Shown: positions 15,735-23,916, counted from the stretch's first letter. The stretch: DNA of 37,826 nt from Kribbella antibiotica (GCF_004349055.1 NZ_SMKX01000078.1:1-37826); one strand, 5' to 3'. The notes: generated by a model not told the origin, from the letters alone. Program-made: numbers and translations.

Positions 15735-16669
15735 GGCACCAGCGAGGTCAGCGACGAGACCGTGGCCTTGTGCAGCCGCGGAATCACGTTCAGCGTGTTG
15801 GAGTCACCGGAGTACAGGTGCGAGCCCGACTCGTAGACCAGGTACGCCGTTCCGTTGTACTCCGTGATCCCCTCGGTCATGCTCGGCGCCCGGAAGCAAC
15901 TGAGCGCTGCGGCATCCAGATCCTTCTGGCCACGCTTCACGACGTACAGGTTGCTGCGGTTGGTCCGCCCGTACGACGTGCTGTAGATGAAGTGCCCTGC
16001 CGTGACAGTCAGCCCCTGCGTCTTGGTGGGAACCTCCCACGCGCCGGACAGTGTGGTCAGCGTGCCGTCGGCAGCGATCTTGTACTCGTACATCGCGCCC
16101 CGACCGGTCTCATTGAAGGATCCAGCGAACAGCGAGTCCCCATAGGTCCCGATGAACGACGCTGCGGCCACATCCCGCGCAGTACCGACCTGTGTCAGGT
16201 ACGGCGTCCCTGCGGCCTTCAACGCATCCCGCAGCGCCGTGAGGCTGTACTTGCGGATGCTGGTCCCCGCACCGGACACAAACGCCCAGCCCTTGCTCAC
16301 AGCGATCCCGCCCATGTGCGACTCGGCCACCGCCACCACGCCGACCGTGGCGCCAGTGGCCGGGTCGATGCCGTAGATGTTCGAGTCTGCGCCTTCGCGG
16401 TAGGAGCCGACGAGCAGCAGGTTCTTGCCGCTGCCGTCCCAGTTGTACCAAGTGCCCGCGCCCTGCGGTGTGTGCGTGCTGAGGCCCGGAAGGCTCGCAC
16501 TGTTGCTGAACCGGGCGTCGTACTTCTTGGAGGCAGATGGTCCGTCGTAGAAGGTCGAGCCGCCGGTAGTGGCGGTGTCACAGGTGATGGCTGCCTGCGC
16601 CGGGGATGCGACGGCGAGCGCCGCAGTGGTCAGGAGCAGGCTGACGAGCAGGGGGCGGTAGCGGGACAT
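15731..16669 (-). CDS. Secreted protein, propeller-like, unknown function
   Basis: 312 residues with a clear Sec signal peptide (LLVSLLLTTAALAVASPAQA, cleavage probably after AQA near 26). The mature part starts AITCDTATTGGSTFYD and has repeated segments of the style LLLVGSYREGADSNIYGIDP, FIGTYGDSLFAGSFNE and HFIYSTSYGRTNRSNL, as in beta-propeller proteins. Two Cys (C30 and one in LSCFRAP) may pair. ATG with AGAGGA upstream. It converges on the kinase gene, the two stop codons sharing the palindrome TTAA at 15731-15734. I recognise no specific family. Confidence 0.75.
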   Translation of the reverse strand: MSRYRPLLVSLLLTTAALAVASPAQAAITCDTATTGGSTFYDGPSASKKYDARFSNSASLPGLSTHTPQGAGTWYNWDGSGKNLLLVGSYREGADSNIYGIDPATGATVGVVAVAESHMGGIAVSKGWAFVSGAGTSIRKYSLTALRDALKAAGTPYLTQVGTARDVAAASFIGTYGDSLFAGSFNETGRGAMYEYKIAADGTLTTLSGAWEVPTKTQGLTVTAGHFIYSTSYGRTNRSNLYVVKRGQKDLDAAALSCFRAPSMTEGITEYNGTAYLVYESGSHLYSGDSNTLNVIPRLHKATVSSLTSLVP

Positions 16670-16746
16670 GGGTCCTCTTCCGTAGGGGGCGGAAACTTAC
16701 GGTGCCCTGATTCTATGGCGCCAACCACTGACCATGCGGTACGTCG

Positions 16747-16752
16747 TACCGT
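16747..16752 (+). promoter_or_regulatory. Leaderless -10 element of the dipeptidase gene
   Basis: TACCGT (TANNNT form) followed by 7 bases and the ATG at 16760, with no ribosome binding site between. Confidence 0.45.
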
Positions 16753-16759
16753 AGGCGGC

Positions 16760-18094
16760 ATGCCTGATCTGTCTGCGGCGATCGACCGCGTTCTGCCCAG
16801 TGTCCGTGCCGACCTCGAGGACCTCATCCGGATCCCTTCGGTCAGTTACGAAGCCGCCCGCGCCGGTGACGTTCAGCGATCTGCTGAGGCGACCGCCGCA
16901 CTGTTCGAGGCGGAGGGGTTCGCGGTCAAGATCGTGCGTGCCGGTGCAGGTGCGCCCGCGGTGATCGCCAAGAAGGCTGCGCCGGCCGGCAAGCCGACGG
17001 TGCTGCTGTACGCGCACCACGACGTGCAGCCGACCGGTCCGGTCGAGCAGTGGACGTCGGACCCGTTCGAGCCGACAGAGCGCGGCGACCGGCTCTACGG
17101 CCGCGGTGCGGCTGACGACAAGGCCGGTATCGCTGCACACCTGGCCGCCGTACGGGCCTTTGGCAACGACCTGCCGGTGGGCGTGACGGTGTTCGTGGAG
17201 GGTGAGGAGGAGATCGGTTCGCCGACCCTGCTGCAGCTTCTGGACGAGTACTCCGACGATCTGACCGCAGATGCGATTGTCATCGCCGACTCTGGCAACT
17301 GGGACATCGGCCACCCCGCACTGACCGTTTCGCTGCGCGGACTGGTCGAGTCGTACGTCGAGGTGCGGACGCTGGACCACGCTGTGCACTCTGGTCTGTT
17401 CGGTGGACCGATCCCGGATGCACTGTCCGCACTGTGCAGACTGCTGGCCACGCTGCATGACGAGAAGGGTGATGTGGCAGTCGACGGGCTGCATGCGTCA
17501 CGCGCTGCCGATGTGGTGTACCCCGAGGGCCGGCTGCGCGCTGAGTCGAGTGTTGTGGACTCGGTACGGCTCACCGGCTCCGGTTCGCTGGTCGACCGGT
17601 TGTGGACGCGCCCGGCGATCGCCGTACTGGGTATTGATGCTCCTTCCGTCGCTGAGGCCAGCAACACGCTGGTGCCGGTGGCGCGCGCGAAGGTCAGCCT
17701 GCGCGTTGCACCCGGTGACGACGCGGTGAAGGCGAGTGCAGCCCTCAAGGAACACCTGGAGCGCAACGCGCCCTGGGGCGCACAGGTGACCGTCACGGAG
17801 GGCGAGATCGGCCAGCCGTGCAGCATCAACGCGCGTGGTGCCGGCTACGAAGCGGCGCGGTCGGCGTTCCAGACCGCTTGGGGTGTTGAGCCGATCGACA
17901 TGGGCATGGGCGGATCGATCCCGTTCATCGCCGAGTTCCAGCGGGTCTTCCCGGCGGCGGCGATCCTCGTGACCGGCGTCGAGGACCCGGACACCCGCGC
18001 CCACGGGGTCGACGAAGGCCTGCATCTGGCGGAGTTCCGCAAGGTCTGCCTGGCCGAAGCGCTCCTCCTGCAGAACCTCGCCGACAACGCGTAA
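16760..18094 (+). CDS. M20 family metallopeptidase (dipeptidase)
   Basis: 444 residues from the ATG at 16760; the open frame runs much further upstream but only antisense to the secreted-protein gene. M20 metal ligands are present: His in LLYAHHDVQP (about 84-91), bridging Asp in RLYGRGAADDKAG (D119), and catalytic Glu followed by ligand Glu in VEGEEEIGSP (about 149-150). The dimerisation (lid) domain lies at about 190-320, and the final ligand region is DTRAHGVDEGLHL. The family cleaves dipeptides or N-acyl amino acids in the cytoplasm; the substrate is unknown. Confidence 0.9.
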   Translation: MPDLSAAIDRVLPSVRADLEDLIRIPSVSYEAARAGDVQRSAEATAALFEAEGFAVKIVRAGAGAPAVIAKKAAPAGKPTVLLYAHHDVQPTGPVEQWTSDPFEPTERGDRLYGRGAADDKAGIAAHLAAVRAFGNDLPVGVTVFVEGEEEIGSPTLLQLLDEYSDDLTADAIVIADSGNWDIGHPALTVSLRGLVESYVEVRTLDHAVHSGLFGGPIPDALSALCRLLATLHDEKGDVAVDGLHASRAADVVYPEGRLRAESSVVDSVRLTGSGSLVDRLWTRPAIAVLGIDAPSVAEASNTLVPVARAKVSLRVAPGDDAVKASAALKEHLERNAPWGAQVTVTEGEIGQPCSINARGAGYEAARSAFQTAWGVEPIDMGMGGSIPFIAEFQRVFPAAAILVTGVEDPDTRAHGVDEGLHLAEFRKVCLAEALLLQNLADNA

Positions 18095-18161
18095 AGGCTC
18101 TGCAGGACACAACCTGACCACGAGGTCGGGGCACGGGTTTCCGACAACGCTCGGTTTGGCA

Positions 18162-18167
18162 TAGGTT
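18162..18167 (+). promoter_or_regulatory. Leaderless -10 element of pntA1
   Basis: TAGGTT (TANNNT form) followed by 7 bases and the GTG at 18175; no Shine-Dalgarno precedes the start. Confidence 0.5.
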
Positions 18168-18174
18168 TCGGCGA

Positions 18175-19296
18175 GTGAAGATCGCAGTGGTACGGGAAAC
18201 CAGGCCGGCCGAGCGCCGGGTCGCGTTGGTGCCGGAACAAGTCGCGAAACTGATCGAGCTCGGGTACGAGGTCGCGGTCGAGCCGGCCGCCGGTGAGCGG
18301 GCGCTCTACTCCGACGACCAGTACCGCGCAGCCGGGGCCGAGGTGGCCTGGGGTGCCGACCACGCGGCCACCATCGTGGCCTCGGTGCAGCCGCTCGAGC
18401 GCGAACGCCTGCAACGACTCCATGCCGGTACGGCGTTGCTGTCGTTCCTGCCGACGAATCCGCCGGACGTGGTCCGCACAGCGACGCGGGCCAAGCTGAC
18501 GGTGTTCGCGATGGAGCTGGTTCCGCGGATCTCGCGGGCCCAGTCGATGGACGCGCTGTCCTCGCAGGCGCTGGTCGCCGGCTACCGGGCCGCGATCGTC
18601 GCGGCCGAACGGCTCCCGCGATTCTTCCCGCTGAACATGACCGCCGCCGGCACCGTCCCGCCGGCCCAGGTCCTCGTCCTCGGTGCCGGGGTTGCCGGCC
18701 TGCAGGCCATCGCGACCGCGAAGCGCCTCGGCGGTGTCGTGAAGGCGTACGACGTCCGTACCGCGGCCGCCGAGGAGATCGCGTCGATGGGCGCGACCCC
18801 GATCACCCTTGAGCTCGGCACCCTCGACGGACCTGGCGGCTATGCCCGCGAGATGACCGCCGAGCGCGCGCAGCTCCAACGCGAGCTGCTCTCCCCGTAC
18901 GTCGCCGCGGCCGATGCCCTGATCACGACAGCCGCCGTACCGGGGCGAACCGCTCCGATGCTGGTGTCGCGCGCCATGGTCGAGCAGATGAAGCCTGGCT
19001 CCGTGGTCGTCGACCTCGCCTCCGAGTCCGGCGGCAATGTCGAAGGATCGGTCGCCGGTACCGAGCTGATGATCGGGAACGCGCTGGTCTGGGGCGGGGC
19101 GAACGTGCCCAGCCAGATGGCCGGACCGGCCAGCCGCCTCTACGGGCAGAACATCGCCAACCTGATTCGGCTGATGACCCGCAACGCCGCCTTCGACCCT
19201 GACTTCGACGACGAGATCGTCCGCGGCTGCTGTGTCACCCACGACGGCACCGTCCTCCACGAGCCGACCCGCGAACTTCTGGAAGGCCAGTCATGA
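18175..19296 (+). CDS. pntA1: NAD(P) transhydrogenase alpha subunit part 1 (domain I)
   Basis: 373 residues, the NAD(H)-binding domain I of proton-translocating transhydrogenase, which moves hydride between NADH and NADP+ driven by the proton gradient. Typical segments are MKIAVVRETRPAERRVALVP at the N-terminus, LVPRISRAQSMDALSSQA, the Rossmann loop VLVLGAGVAGLQAIATAKRL, and VVVDLASESGGNVE near the end. It resembles alanine dehydrogenase in fold. GTG start. It overlaps pntA2 by ATGA, giving a split three-gene arrangement common in actinobacteria. Confidence 0.93.
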   Translation: MKIAVVRETRPAERRVALVPEQVAKLIELGYEVAVEPAAGERALYSDDQYRAAGAEVAWGADHAATIVASVQPLERERLQRLHAGTALLSFLPTNPPDVVRTATRAKLTVFAMELVPRISRAQSMDALSSQALVAGYRAAIVAAERLPRFFPLNMTAAGTVPPAQVLVLGAGVAGLQAIATAKRLGGVVKAYDVRTAAAEEIASMGATPITLELGTLDGPGGYAREMTAERAQLQRELLSPYVAAADALITTAAVPGRTAPMLVSRAMVEQMKPGSVVVDLASESGGNVEGSVAGTELMIGNALVWGGANVPSQMAGPASRLYGQNIANLIRLMTRNAAFDPDFDDEIVRGCCVTHDGTVLHEPTRELLEGQS

Positions 19297-19598
19297 GCGA
19301 ATCCATTGCGCTGCTGACGATCTTCGTCCTGGCGGCCTTCGTCGGCGTCGAGGTGATCAGCAAGGTCTCCTCGACCCTGCACACGCCGCTGATGTCCGGG
19401 GCGAACGCGATCCACGGCGTCATCCTGGTCGGCGCGATCATCGTCACCGGCCAGGCCGAGTCCACCCTGGTGGTCATCGTCGGCCTGCTGGCCGTCGTCC
19501 TGGCGACCGTCAACATGGTCGGCGGGTTCGTCGTCACCGACCGGATGCTCGAGATGTTCAAGCCTCCGTCCGCCCGCAAGAAGGAGCTTGGCAAGTGA
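19293..19598 (+). CDS. pntA2: NAD(P) transhydrogenase alpha subunit part 2
   Basis: 101 residues, the membrane part of the alpha subunit. Three or four hydrophobic helices include SIALLTIFVLAAFVGVEVIS, then the conserved VSSTLHTPLMSGANAIHGV segment and VATVNMVGGFVVTDRMLEMF. Together with PntB it forms the proton channel. ATG overlaps the pntA1 stop; its own stop overlaps the pntB start (GTGA). Confidence 0.95.
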   Translation: MSESIALLTIFVLAAFVGVEVISKVSSTLHTPLMSGANAIHGVILVGAIIVTGQAESTLVVIVGLLAVVLATVNMVGGFVVTDRMLEMFKPPSARKKELGK

Positions 19599-20965
19599 TC
19601 CCGACCTGGGCCCAGATCGGGTACCTGATCGCCGCAGTCTGCTTCATCGTCGCGCTGAAGGGACTGTCGTCCCCGAAGTCCGCGCGCTCCGGCAACCTGC
19701 TCGGCGCGGCCGGCGCCGTACTGGCCGTCATCATCACCTTCGTCGCCTACAAGCCGGATCACCTGGCCGCGATCCTGGTCGCGCTCGCGATCGGAACCAT
19801 CGGCGGTGTCCTCGGCTCGCGTCGCGTGCAGATGACCCACATGCCGCAGCTCGTTGCCCTGTTCAACGGTGTCGGTGGTGGCGCGGCGGCACTGGTTGCG
19901 CTGATGGAGCTCGGCGAGATCCCGCAGGACGCAACAGTCCCCGCGATCGCGACGGCGTTCACCATCCTGGTCGGTGCGATCAGCTTCTCCGGTTCGATCG
20001 TCACGTTCGCCAAGCTGCAAGAACTGATGACGACCCGGCCGGTGACCTTCCCCGGTCTGCCGGTTCTGTTCATCGCCTCGATCCTCGGCAGCCTCGTGCT
20101 GGCCGGTTTCCTGATCTCCGACCCGCGGGTCTGGGTCGGCATCCTGCTCTGCCTGGTCGGTCTCGCGGTCGGCGTCATGCTGGTGCTGCCGGTCGGCGGT
20201 GCCGACGTACCGATCGTCATCTCGCTGCTGAACGCCTTCACGGGCCTGACAGTGGCGGCCGGCGGTTACGTCCTCGGCAACACGCTGCTGCTGATCGCCG
20301 GCACCCTGGTCGGCGCAGCCGGTGCGTTGCTCACCAAGATGATGGCCGACGCGATGGGCCGCTCGGTCTTCAACATCCTCTTCGGTGCCGTGCGCGGTGG
20401 CTCTACACTCGGCGGCGGTGTCGCCTCCGAGCGACCGGTCATCTCCGGCGGTGCCGAGGATGTCGCGATCCTGCTGGGCTACGCCAACAAGGTCATCATC
20501 GTCCCCGGCTACGGTCTGGCTGTGGCTCAGGCCCAGCACACCCTGCGTGAGCTGGTCGAGGAGCTGCAGGGACGCGGCGTGAAGGTCGACTACGCGATCC
20601 ACCCGGTGGCCGGCCGGATGCCCGGTCACATGAACGTCCTGCTCGCCGAAGCCCAGGTCCCCTACGACCAGCTCCGCGAGATGGAAGAGATCAACAGCGA
20701 CTTCAAGTCGACAGACGTCGTACTGGTCGTCGGCGCGAACGACGTCGTCAACCCGGCTGCCCGCAACACCCCCTCGGCCCCCATCTACGGCATGCCGATC
20801 CTGAACGCCGACGAGGCCCAGCGCGTCATCTTCCTCAAACGCTCCATGCGCCCCGGCTTCGCCGGCATCGAGAACGAGTTGCTGTACGACGCCCGAACCA
20901 CCCTGCTCTTCGGCGATGCCAAGGACTCCCTCACCAAACTGCTGGCCGCCCTGAAGAACATCTAG
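19595..20965 (+). CDS. pntB: NAD(P) transhydrogenase beta subunit
   Basis: 456 residues from the GTG at 19595, which overlaps the pntA2 stop; the upstream open frame is out-of-frame sequence of pntA1/pntA2. Eight or nine membrane helices fill about 1-260 (domain II), followed by the NADP(H)-binding domain III (about 280-456) with VIIVPGYGLAVAQAQH, HPVAGRMPGHMNVLLAEA, VVLVVGANDVVNPAA and the C-terminal KRSMRPGFAGIENEL. The complete set A1-A2-B should make a functional enzyme for NADPH supply. Confidence 0.95.
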   Translation: MIPTWAQIGYLIAAVCFIVALKGLSSPKSARSGNLLGAAGAVLAVIITFVAYKPDHLAAILVALAIGTIGGVLGSRRVQMTHMPQLVALFNGVGGGAAALVALMELGEIPQDATVPAIATAFTILVGAISFSGSIVTFAKLQELMTTRPVTFPGLPVLFIASILGSLVLAGFLISDPRVWVGILLCLVGLAVGVMLVLPVGGADVPIVISLLNAFTGLTVAAGGYVLGNTLLLIAGTLVGAAGALLTKMMADAMGRSVFNILFGAVRGGSTLGGGVASERPVISGGAEDVAILLGYANKVIIVPGYGLAVAQAQHTLRELVEELQGRGVKVDYAIHPVAGRMPGHMNVLLAEAQVPYDQLREMEEINSDFKSTDVVLVVGANDVVNPAARNTPSAPIYGMPILNADEAQRVIFLKRSMRPGFAGIENELLYDARTTLLFGDAKDSLTKLLAALKNI

Positions 20966-20984
20966 TCCCACCACTCACCGCACT

Positions 20985-21017
20985 CAGGAGGGCCAGCCGC
21001 ACCGCGGCCGGCCCTCC
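20985..21017 (+). terminator. Hairpin terminator after pntB
   Basis: Perfect 9-bp stem AGGAGGGCC (20985-20993) and GGCCCTCCT (21009-21017), 20 bases after the pntB stop. The loop is GC-rich and can extend the pairing. Confidence 0.8.
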
Positions 21018-21076
21018 TGCCGTTAGCGGTTTCGCTCCAGCAACCCGCAGCAACTCCGGTGGCCCGCGGCGCCAGT

Positions 21077-21158
21077 GGTGGCAGGAGACAGTAAGCGGTG
21101 GCGGGAGACCTGGGGCCATAGGTCTCCGGCCACGCGTGCTTGTCTCCAGCCACCGCTT
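21077..21158. repeat. Nested inverted repeats with alternative pairings
   Basis: Two direct copies of GGTGGCxGGAGACx (21077-21090 and 21097-21110) face two inverted copies (21121-21133 and 21141-21154). The inner pair matches at 12 of 13 positions around a 10-base loop, the outer at 13 of 14. The second forward copy can instead pair with the far inverted one: 21093-21109 with 21142-21158, 16 of 17. The two folds exclude each other. No gene starts directly beyond on either strand. Confidence 0.75.
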
Positions 21159-21632
21159 CGGGCATGGCGGTTGGTGGGTCAGCCACGCAGATCGGTACGT
21201 CGGCCGAGCGGCCGCCGGCGTGAATCGCGGGACGCTGCGTGGGGGAGCGTGTCGAGTGTGGCTGGTGGGTCGGCGGCAATCGGTTGCTGACGGCAATCTC
21301 CGCACACTCGGATGGCGGGATGTGGTTCATGGGTGATGCCGTAGACCACGCGGGTCGTTTAGTGGGGTTTGTTCGTCTGGGGTGCACGAATTCGTGCAGT
21401 AATTGGTCCAGACCGCACTCGCGGATGAGGTTGGCCGCTCCTGGCCAACGGCCTGCCCCGGCCAGCGGGATTCATTGCCGCGGATTTCGTCGGCCTGTTT
21501 AACTTCTGTCGTCAGCAAGTCCCCGCTGACTCCTCGGCGTGACATCTCCCGCCGCCCGCCCATACCTGTCAGGAGCTCTGCCTTGGCCTGCCCACCCAAC
21601 AATTGTGTATCCGCTCGAGCCTGGGACTGGGG
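21159..21632. other. Gene-free stretch between pntB and the regulator pair
   Basis: No supported gene. It holds GAGTGTG/CACACTC-type inverted segments around 21250-21310, the 16-bp palindrome TGCACGAATTCGTGCA (21383-21398), and lower GC than the flanking housekeeping genes. The longest minus-strand frame (21327-21602) ends only about 64 percent of its codons in G or C, well below real genes here, and lacks a good start. Confidence 0.5.
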
Positions 21633-22616
21633 CTAATCCACCCAGCCGCGCTGAGCTGCCCGAACCCCTAGTTCGAACCGCCCTGAAGCGCCGACCTGCT
21701 CGCTCAGTTTCGCCGCCATTCTGCGGACTGTGCGCATGGAGACGCCGAGCTTGCGGGCTACCTGCTCGTCGGTTGCTCCTTGCACCAGGAAGCGCAGGAA
21801 CTCGGCCTCTTGCCCGCTGAGCTCGCCTGATTCAGGCGTCCGCTCGAAGGATCGGTCAGCGAATCGCCAGTAGTGCTCGTACATCTCGATCGCCAGCCGT
21901 ACGACGGCCTTGCTGTGGTGCACCACAGCGCCAACCTTCGAGTTGTCAGGGTCGATGCTCATCACGGCCGACTCTCCGTCGAAGATCACCATCCTGAACG
22001 GAACCGCCGGGATGACCCGCACTGTCCCCGTCAGTTCCTGCAGCAGGGCAATATGGTCGCGAGCTCCGCGAAACCTGAGCTGAGACTCTGCGATGAGATA
22101 ACGACACTCGACGCCGCGTTCCTGGATGATTTTGTCGGCGAAATTCTCGGTTGGGGCGGTTGAGAACGGTCCTGGTGTGAGCAAACCCCACATGGATTTC
22201 GTGGGATGAAAACGTTGCATTCGCAAGTTTGCTTTGTCGGCGCCGTCGAGTATTTCGACATCAGGAACGGTGTTCTGGGTCAAGTACGTGTTGTAGTCGG
22301 AGATGAATTCGCGCGCACGGAGCTGATCGGACTCGAGTTCCTGGGTGAGCTCGCCGATCATTGTCTGACGTTTGGCGGCAAGGCGCTCAAGGGTCACGCC
22401 AGGGTCCATCGCGTATTCATCGCCAGTGTCGTTCCAGCGGAACGCCAGGAAGCCCAGACCCCGTAGGTGTTCGAGACGTGCCTCGACCTCATCGCCCAGC
22501 AATCCGAGCTCGGCACAGAGCGCTGAGCGGTTCGCTTTGCCGGCCAGTTCAGGCTTCCGCAGGAGCAGGCGGTAGAGATCGAGACTCTCTTGTGACAGCC
22601 CCAGCGACTCGAACAC
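21633..22616 (-). CDS. TrmB-like/LuxR-type regulator, second of a pair
   Basis: 327 residues. Winged-helix segment at about 5-70 (SQESLDLYRLLLRKPELAG, LEHLRGLGFLAFR), a helical linker (about 75-110), a middle domain of the TrmB C-terminal style (about 115-255; MWGLLTPGPFS, IIQERGVECRYLI, IPAVPFRMVIFDGESAVMSI), and a LuxR-type helix-turn-helix (about 268-325; TDEQVARKLGVSMRTVRRMA). The middle domain probably senses a ligand. GTG start immediately after the stop of its neighbour (TGA then GTG). It has the same length and plan as the neighbour, with clear sequence similarity in the RxxP-LPxRxxIFD region and the C-terminal FELGVxAAxRGWV. It is a diverged duplicate. Confidence 0.85.
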   Translation of the reverse strand: MFESLGLSQESLDLYRLLLRKPELAGKANRSALCAELGLLGDEVEARLEHLRGLGFLAFRWNDTGDEYAMDPGVTLERLAAKRQTMIGELTQELESDQLRAREFISDYNTYLTQNTVPDVEILDGADKANLRMQRFHPTKSMWGLLTPGPFSTAPTENFADKIIQERGVECRYLIAESQLRFRGARDHIALLQELTGTVRVIPAVPFRMVIFDGESAVMSIDPDNSKVGAVVHHSKAVVRLAIEMYEHYWRFADRSFERTPESGELSGQEAEFLRFLVQGATDEQVARKLGVSMRTVRRMAAKLSEQVGASGRFELGVRAAQRGWVD

Positions 22617-23600
22617 TCAGACCCAGCCGCGCTTGGCGGCCGCCACCCCGAGCTCGAACCGGCTGGCCGCGTCGAGCCGCTCCGACAGATTGGCCGTGAT
22701 GCGGCGTGCCGTACGGAGTGAGATGCCCAGCAGGCGAGCCACCTGCTCGTCCTTCGCGCCACCGGCGAGCAGCCGCAGCACCTCGGCCTCGTGGGGCGTG
22801 AGAGGTGCCTCGTTGTCGCGGTCTTCGGGGGAGAAGAGCTCAGAGCCGTGTGACCAGTACGAATCGAACAAGGCCATGGCGACGTTGACCACGGCAGGGC
22901 TGCGGTGGATGACCGCACCGGCGGTGTGGTTGGTGGGATCCAGTGGCATGACAGCGATCTCCTGGTCGAAGATCAGTAGCCGCATCGGCAGCGTCGGCGT
23001 AGCGCGGACTTCGCCGCCGAGACGATGGATGGCGGCCGCGTACTCTGCAGCGGCTCTCGACTCCATCATGTTTTGCAGGTAGACGGCGCGAAGCTTGATG
23101 CCCCGTTCCAGTAGAGGCTCGTCCGGTGAGCCGTCGATGGGGCGAATGGCGTCATCGACGTGTACGGGGGTCAAAGCCCAGAATGAGTGACGAACCTTCA
23201 GGGCTAGCTCGTCGATTCGGCGGGAGGCGTTGGCTCGGCCCTTGATCACCTCGACGTCGCCACTGCTTCGGGCGGTTAGCAGTGAGTTGTACTGCTCGGC
23301 GACCACCTCGGCGCTGGTTTCGGCCTCGCGGAGGAGTCCCAACTCCGCATTGAGCTGCGCACGGCGGCGCTCGGCGAGATTGGCGAGCCCGACTCGGGGG
23401 TGAACAGCGTGCTCGCCATCGGGATTCGCCCAGGTCGGTACGAGCAACTCGAGTTTGCGGAGCCTGTCCATCAACTCGTGTACATCGTTAACCGGCCGCT
23501 GTACTAGCGCGGCAATCTCCTCCGGCGTACTGTCTGGCTGGCTGAGCAGGGCGTGATAGACCGCAAAGGTGGCTTCATCCACACCTAGCGGATCGAGCAC
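22617..23600 (-). CDS. TrmB-like/LuxR-type regulator, first of a pair
   Basis: 327 residues from the GTG at 23600, which has GAGGAGG 6 bases upstream; the open frame to 23654 has no such site and would run into the divergent promoter. The chosen start gives exactly the same length as the paralog downstream. Domains: winged helix (about 1-75; EEIAALVQRPVNDVHELMDR), coiled linker, TrmB-type sensor region (about 120-255; SFWALTPVHVDD, LLERGIKLRAVYL, RATPTLPMRLLIFDQEIAVM) and LuxR helix-turn-helix (about 268-325; KDEQVARLLGISLRTARRIT). It is divergent from a gene for a 44-residue secreted-looking peptide, its likely target or ligand source. Confidence 0.85.
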   Translation of the reverse strand: MLDPLGVDEATFAVYHALLSQPDSTPEEIAALVQRPVNDVHELMDRLRKLELLVPTWANPDGEHAVHPRVGLANLAERRRAQLNAELGLLREAETSAEVVAEQYNSLLTARSSGDVEVIKGRANASRRIDELALKVRHSFWALTPVHVDDAIRPIDGSPDEPLLERGIKLRAVYLQNMMESRAAAEYAAAIHRLGGEVRATPTLPMRLLIFDQEIAVMPLDPTNHTAGAVIHRSPAVVNVAMALFDSYWSHGSELFSPEDRDNEAPLTPHEAEVLRLLAGGAKDEQVARLLGISLRTARRITANLSERLDAASRFELGVAAAKRGWV

Positions 23601-23699
23601 GAAATCCTCCTCGTGAACCTGTCGGAACCGACCATATACAGAGAGCGTCGACAAAGAGCACTCAAAGTGTGGTTCCGGATTATTTCGAAAGGACGAGTT
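23601..23699. promoter_or_regulatory. Divergent control region between regulator and peptide genes
   Basis: GAACC occurs at 23615-23619 and 23625-23629, a 10-bp (one helical turn) direct repeat. The inverse GGTTC lies at 23671-23675, so CGGAACC (23623-23629) and GGTTCCG (23671-23677) form an inverted pair. TATACA (23635-23640) is a possible -10 toward the peptide. GAAAGGA (23687-23693) is a strong ribosome binding site for the peptide GTG. Base composition is AT-richer than the surroundings. Confidence 0.5.
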
Positions 23700-23834
23700 G
23701 TGATCAAGAAGATACTGTCAGTTGTGGCTGTAGGTGTGTTCGTCCTCGCCGCAGCGGTCATCGTCGATCCGTCGGAGCCGTACCCCGGCTACCCCGGTGA
23801 CCCCACCTGCGGCATTGCCAGCGGCTGCTGGTAG
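23700..23834 (+). CDS. 44-residue Cys-containing exported peptide
   Basis: GTG start with GAAAGGA 6 bases upstream. The peptide begins with two Lys (MIKK), then a hydrophobic stretch (residues 5-22, ILSVVAVGVFVLAAAVIV), then a 22-residue tail rich in Pro, Gly and Tyr (DPSEPYPGYPGDP) ending TCGIASGCW. The two cysteines (C37, C43) bracket five residues and could form a disulfide ring before the terminal Trp. The layout is that of a small exported signal or RiPP-like precursor. It is divergent from the regulator pair. No modification enzyme is nearby, so modification is not implied. I recognise no named family. Confidence 0.65.
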   Translation: MIKKILSVVAVGVFVLAAAVIVDPSEPYPGYPGDPTCGIASGCW

Positions 23835-23904
23835 ACCCCGAGTGTCGGCCCCGCCCGGTCGACCCTCGAAATTCGGCTCGTAAGGCACACCTCCATCCGT
23901 CGCG

Positions 23905-23910
23905 TAGACT
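23905..23910 (+). promoter_or_regulatory. Leaderless -10 element of purF
   Basis: TAGACT (TANNNT form) followed by 6 bases and the GTG at 23917; no Shine-Dalgarno between. Confidence 0.5.
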
Positions 23911-23916
23911 GCTGGT

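Noticed and set aside
15770..16759. 330-residue N-terminal extension of the dipeptidase
   Set aside because: It is antisense to a gene with a clear signal peptide; M20 homology begins just after ATG 16760, where a leaderless promoter element also sits.
19235..20974. 579-codon minus-strand ORF opposite pntA2-pntB
   Set aside because: Antisense shadow, low complexity; the opposite strand encodes conserved transhydrogenase subunits.
21327..21602. 91-codon minus-strand ORF with a Cys/Thr-rich end (NYCTNSCTP) that could pass for a lanthipeptide precursor
   Set aside because: Only about 64 percent of codons end in G or C, far below genes here; it lacks a proper start site, and no lanthipeptide enzyme is nearby. 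It also covers the 16-bp palindrome.
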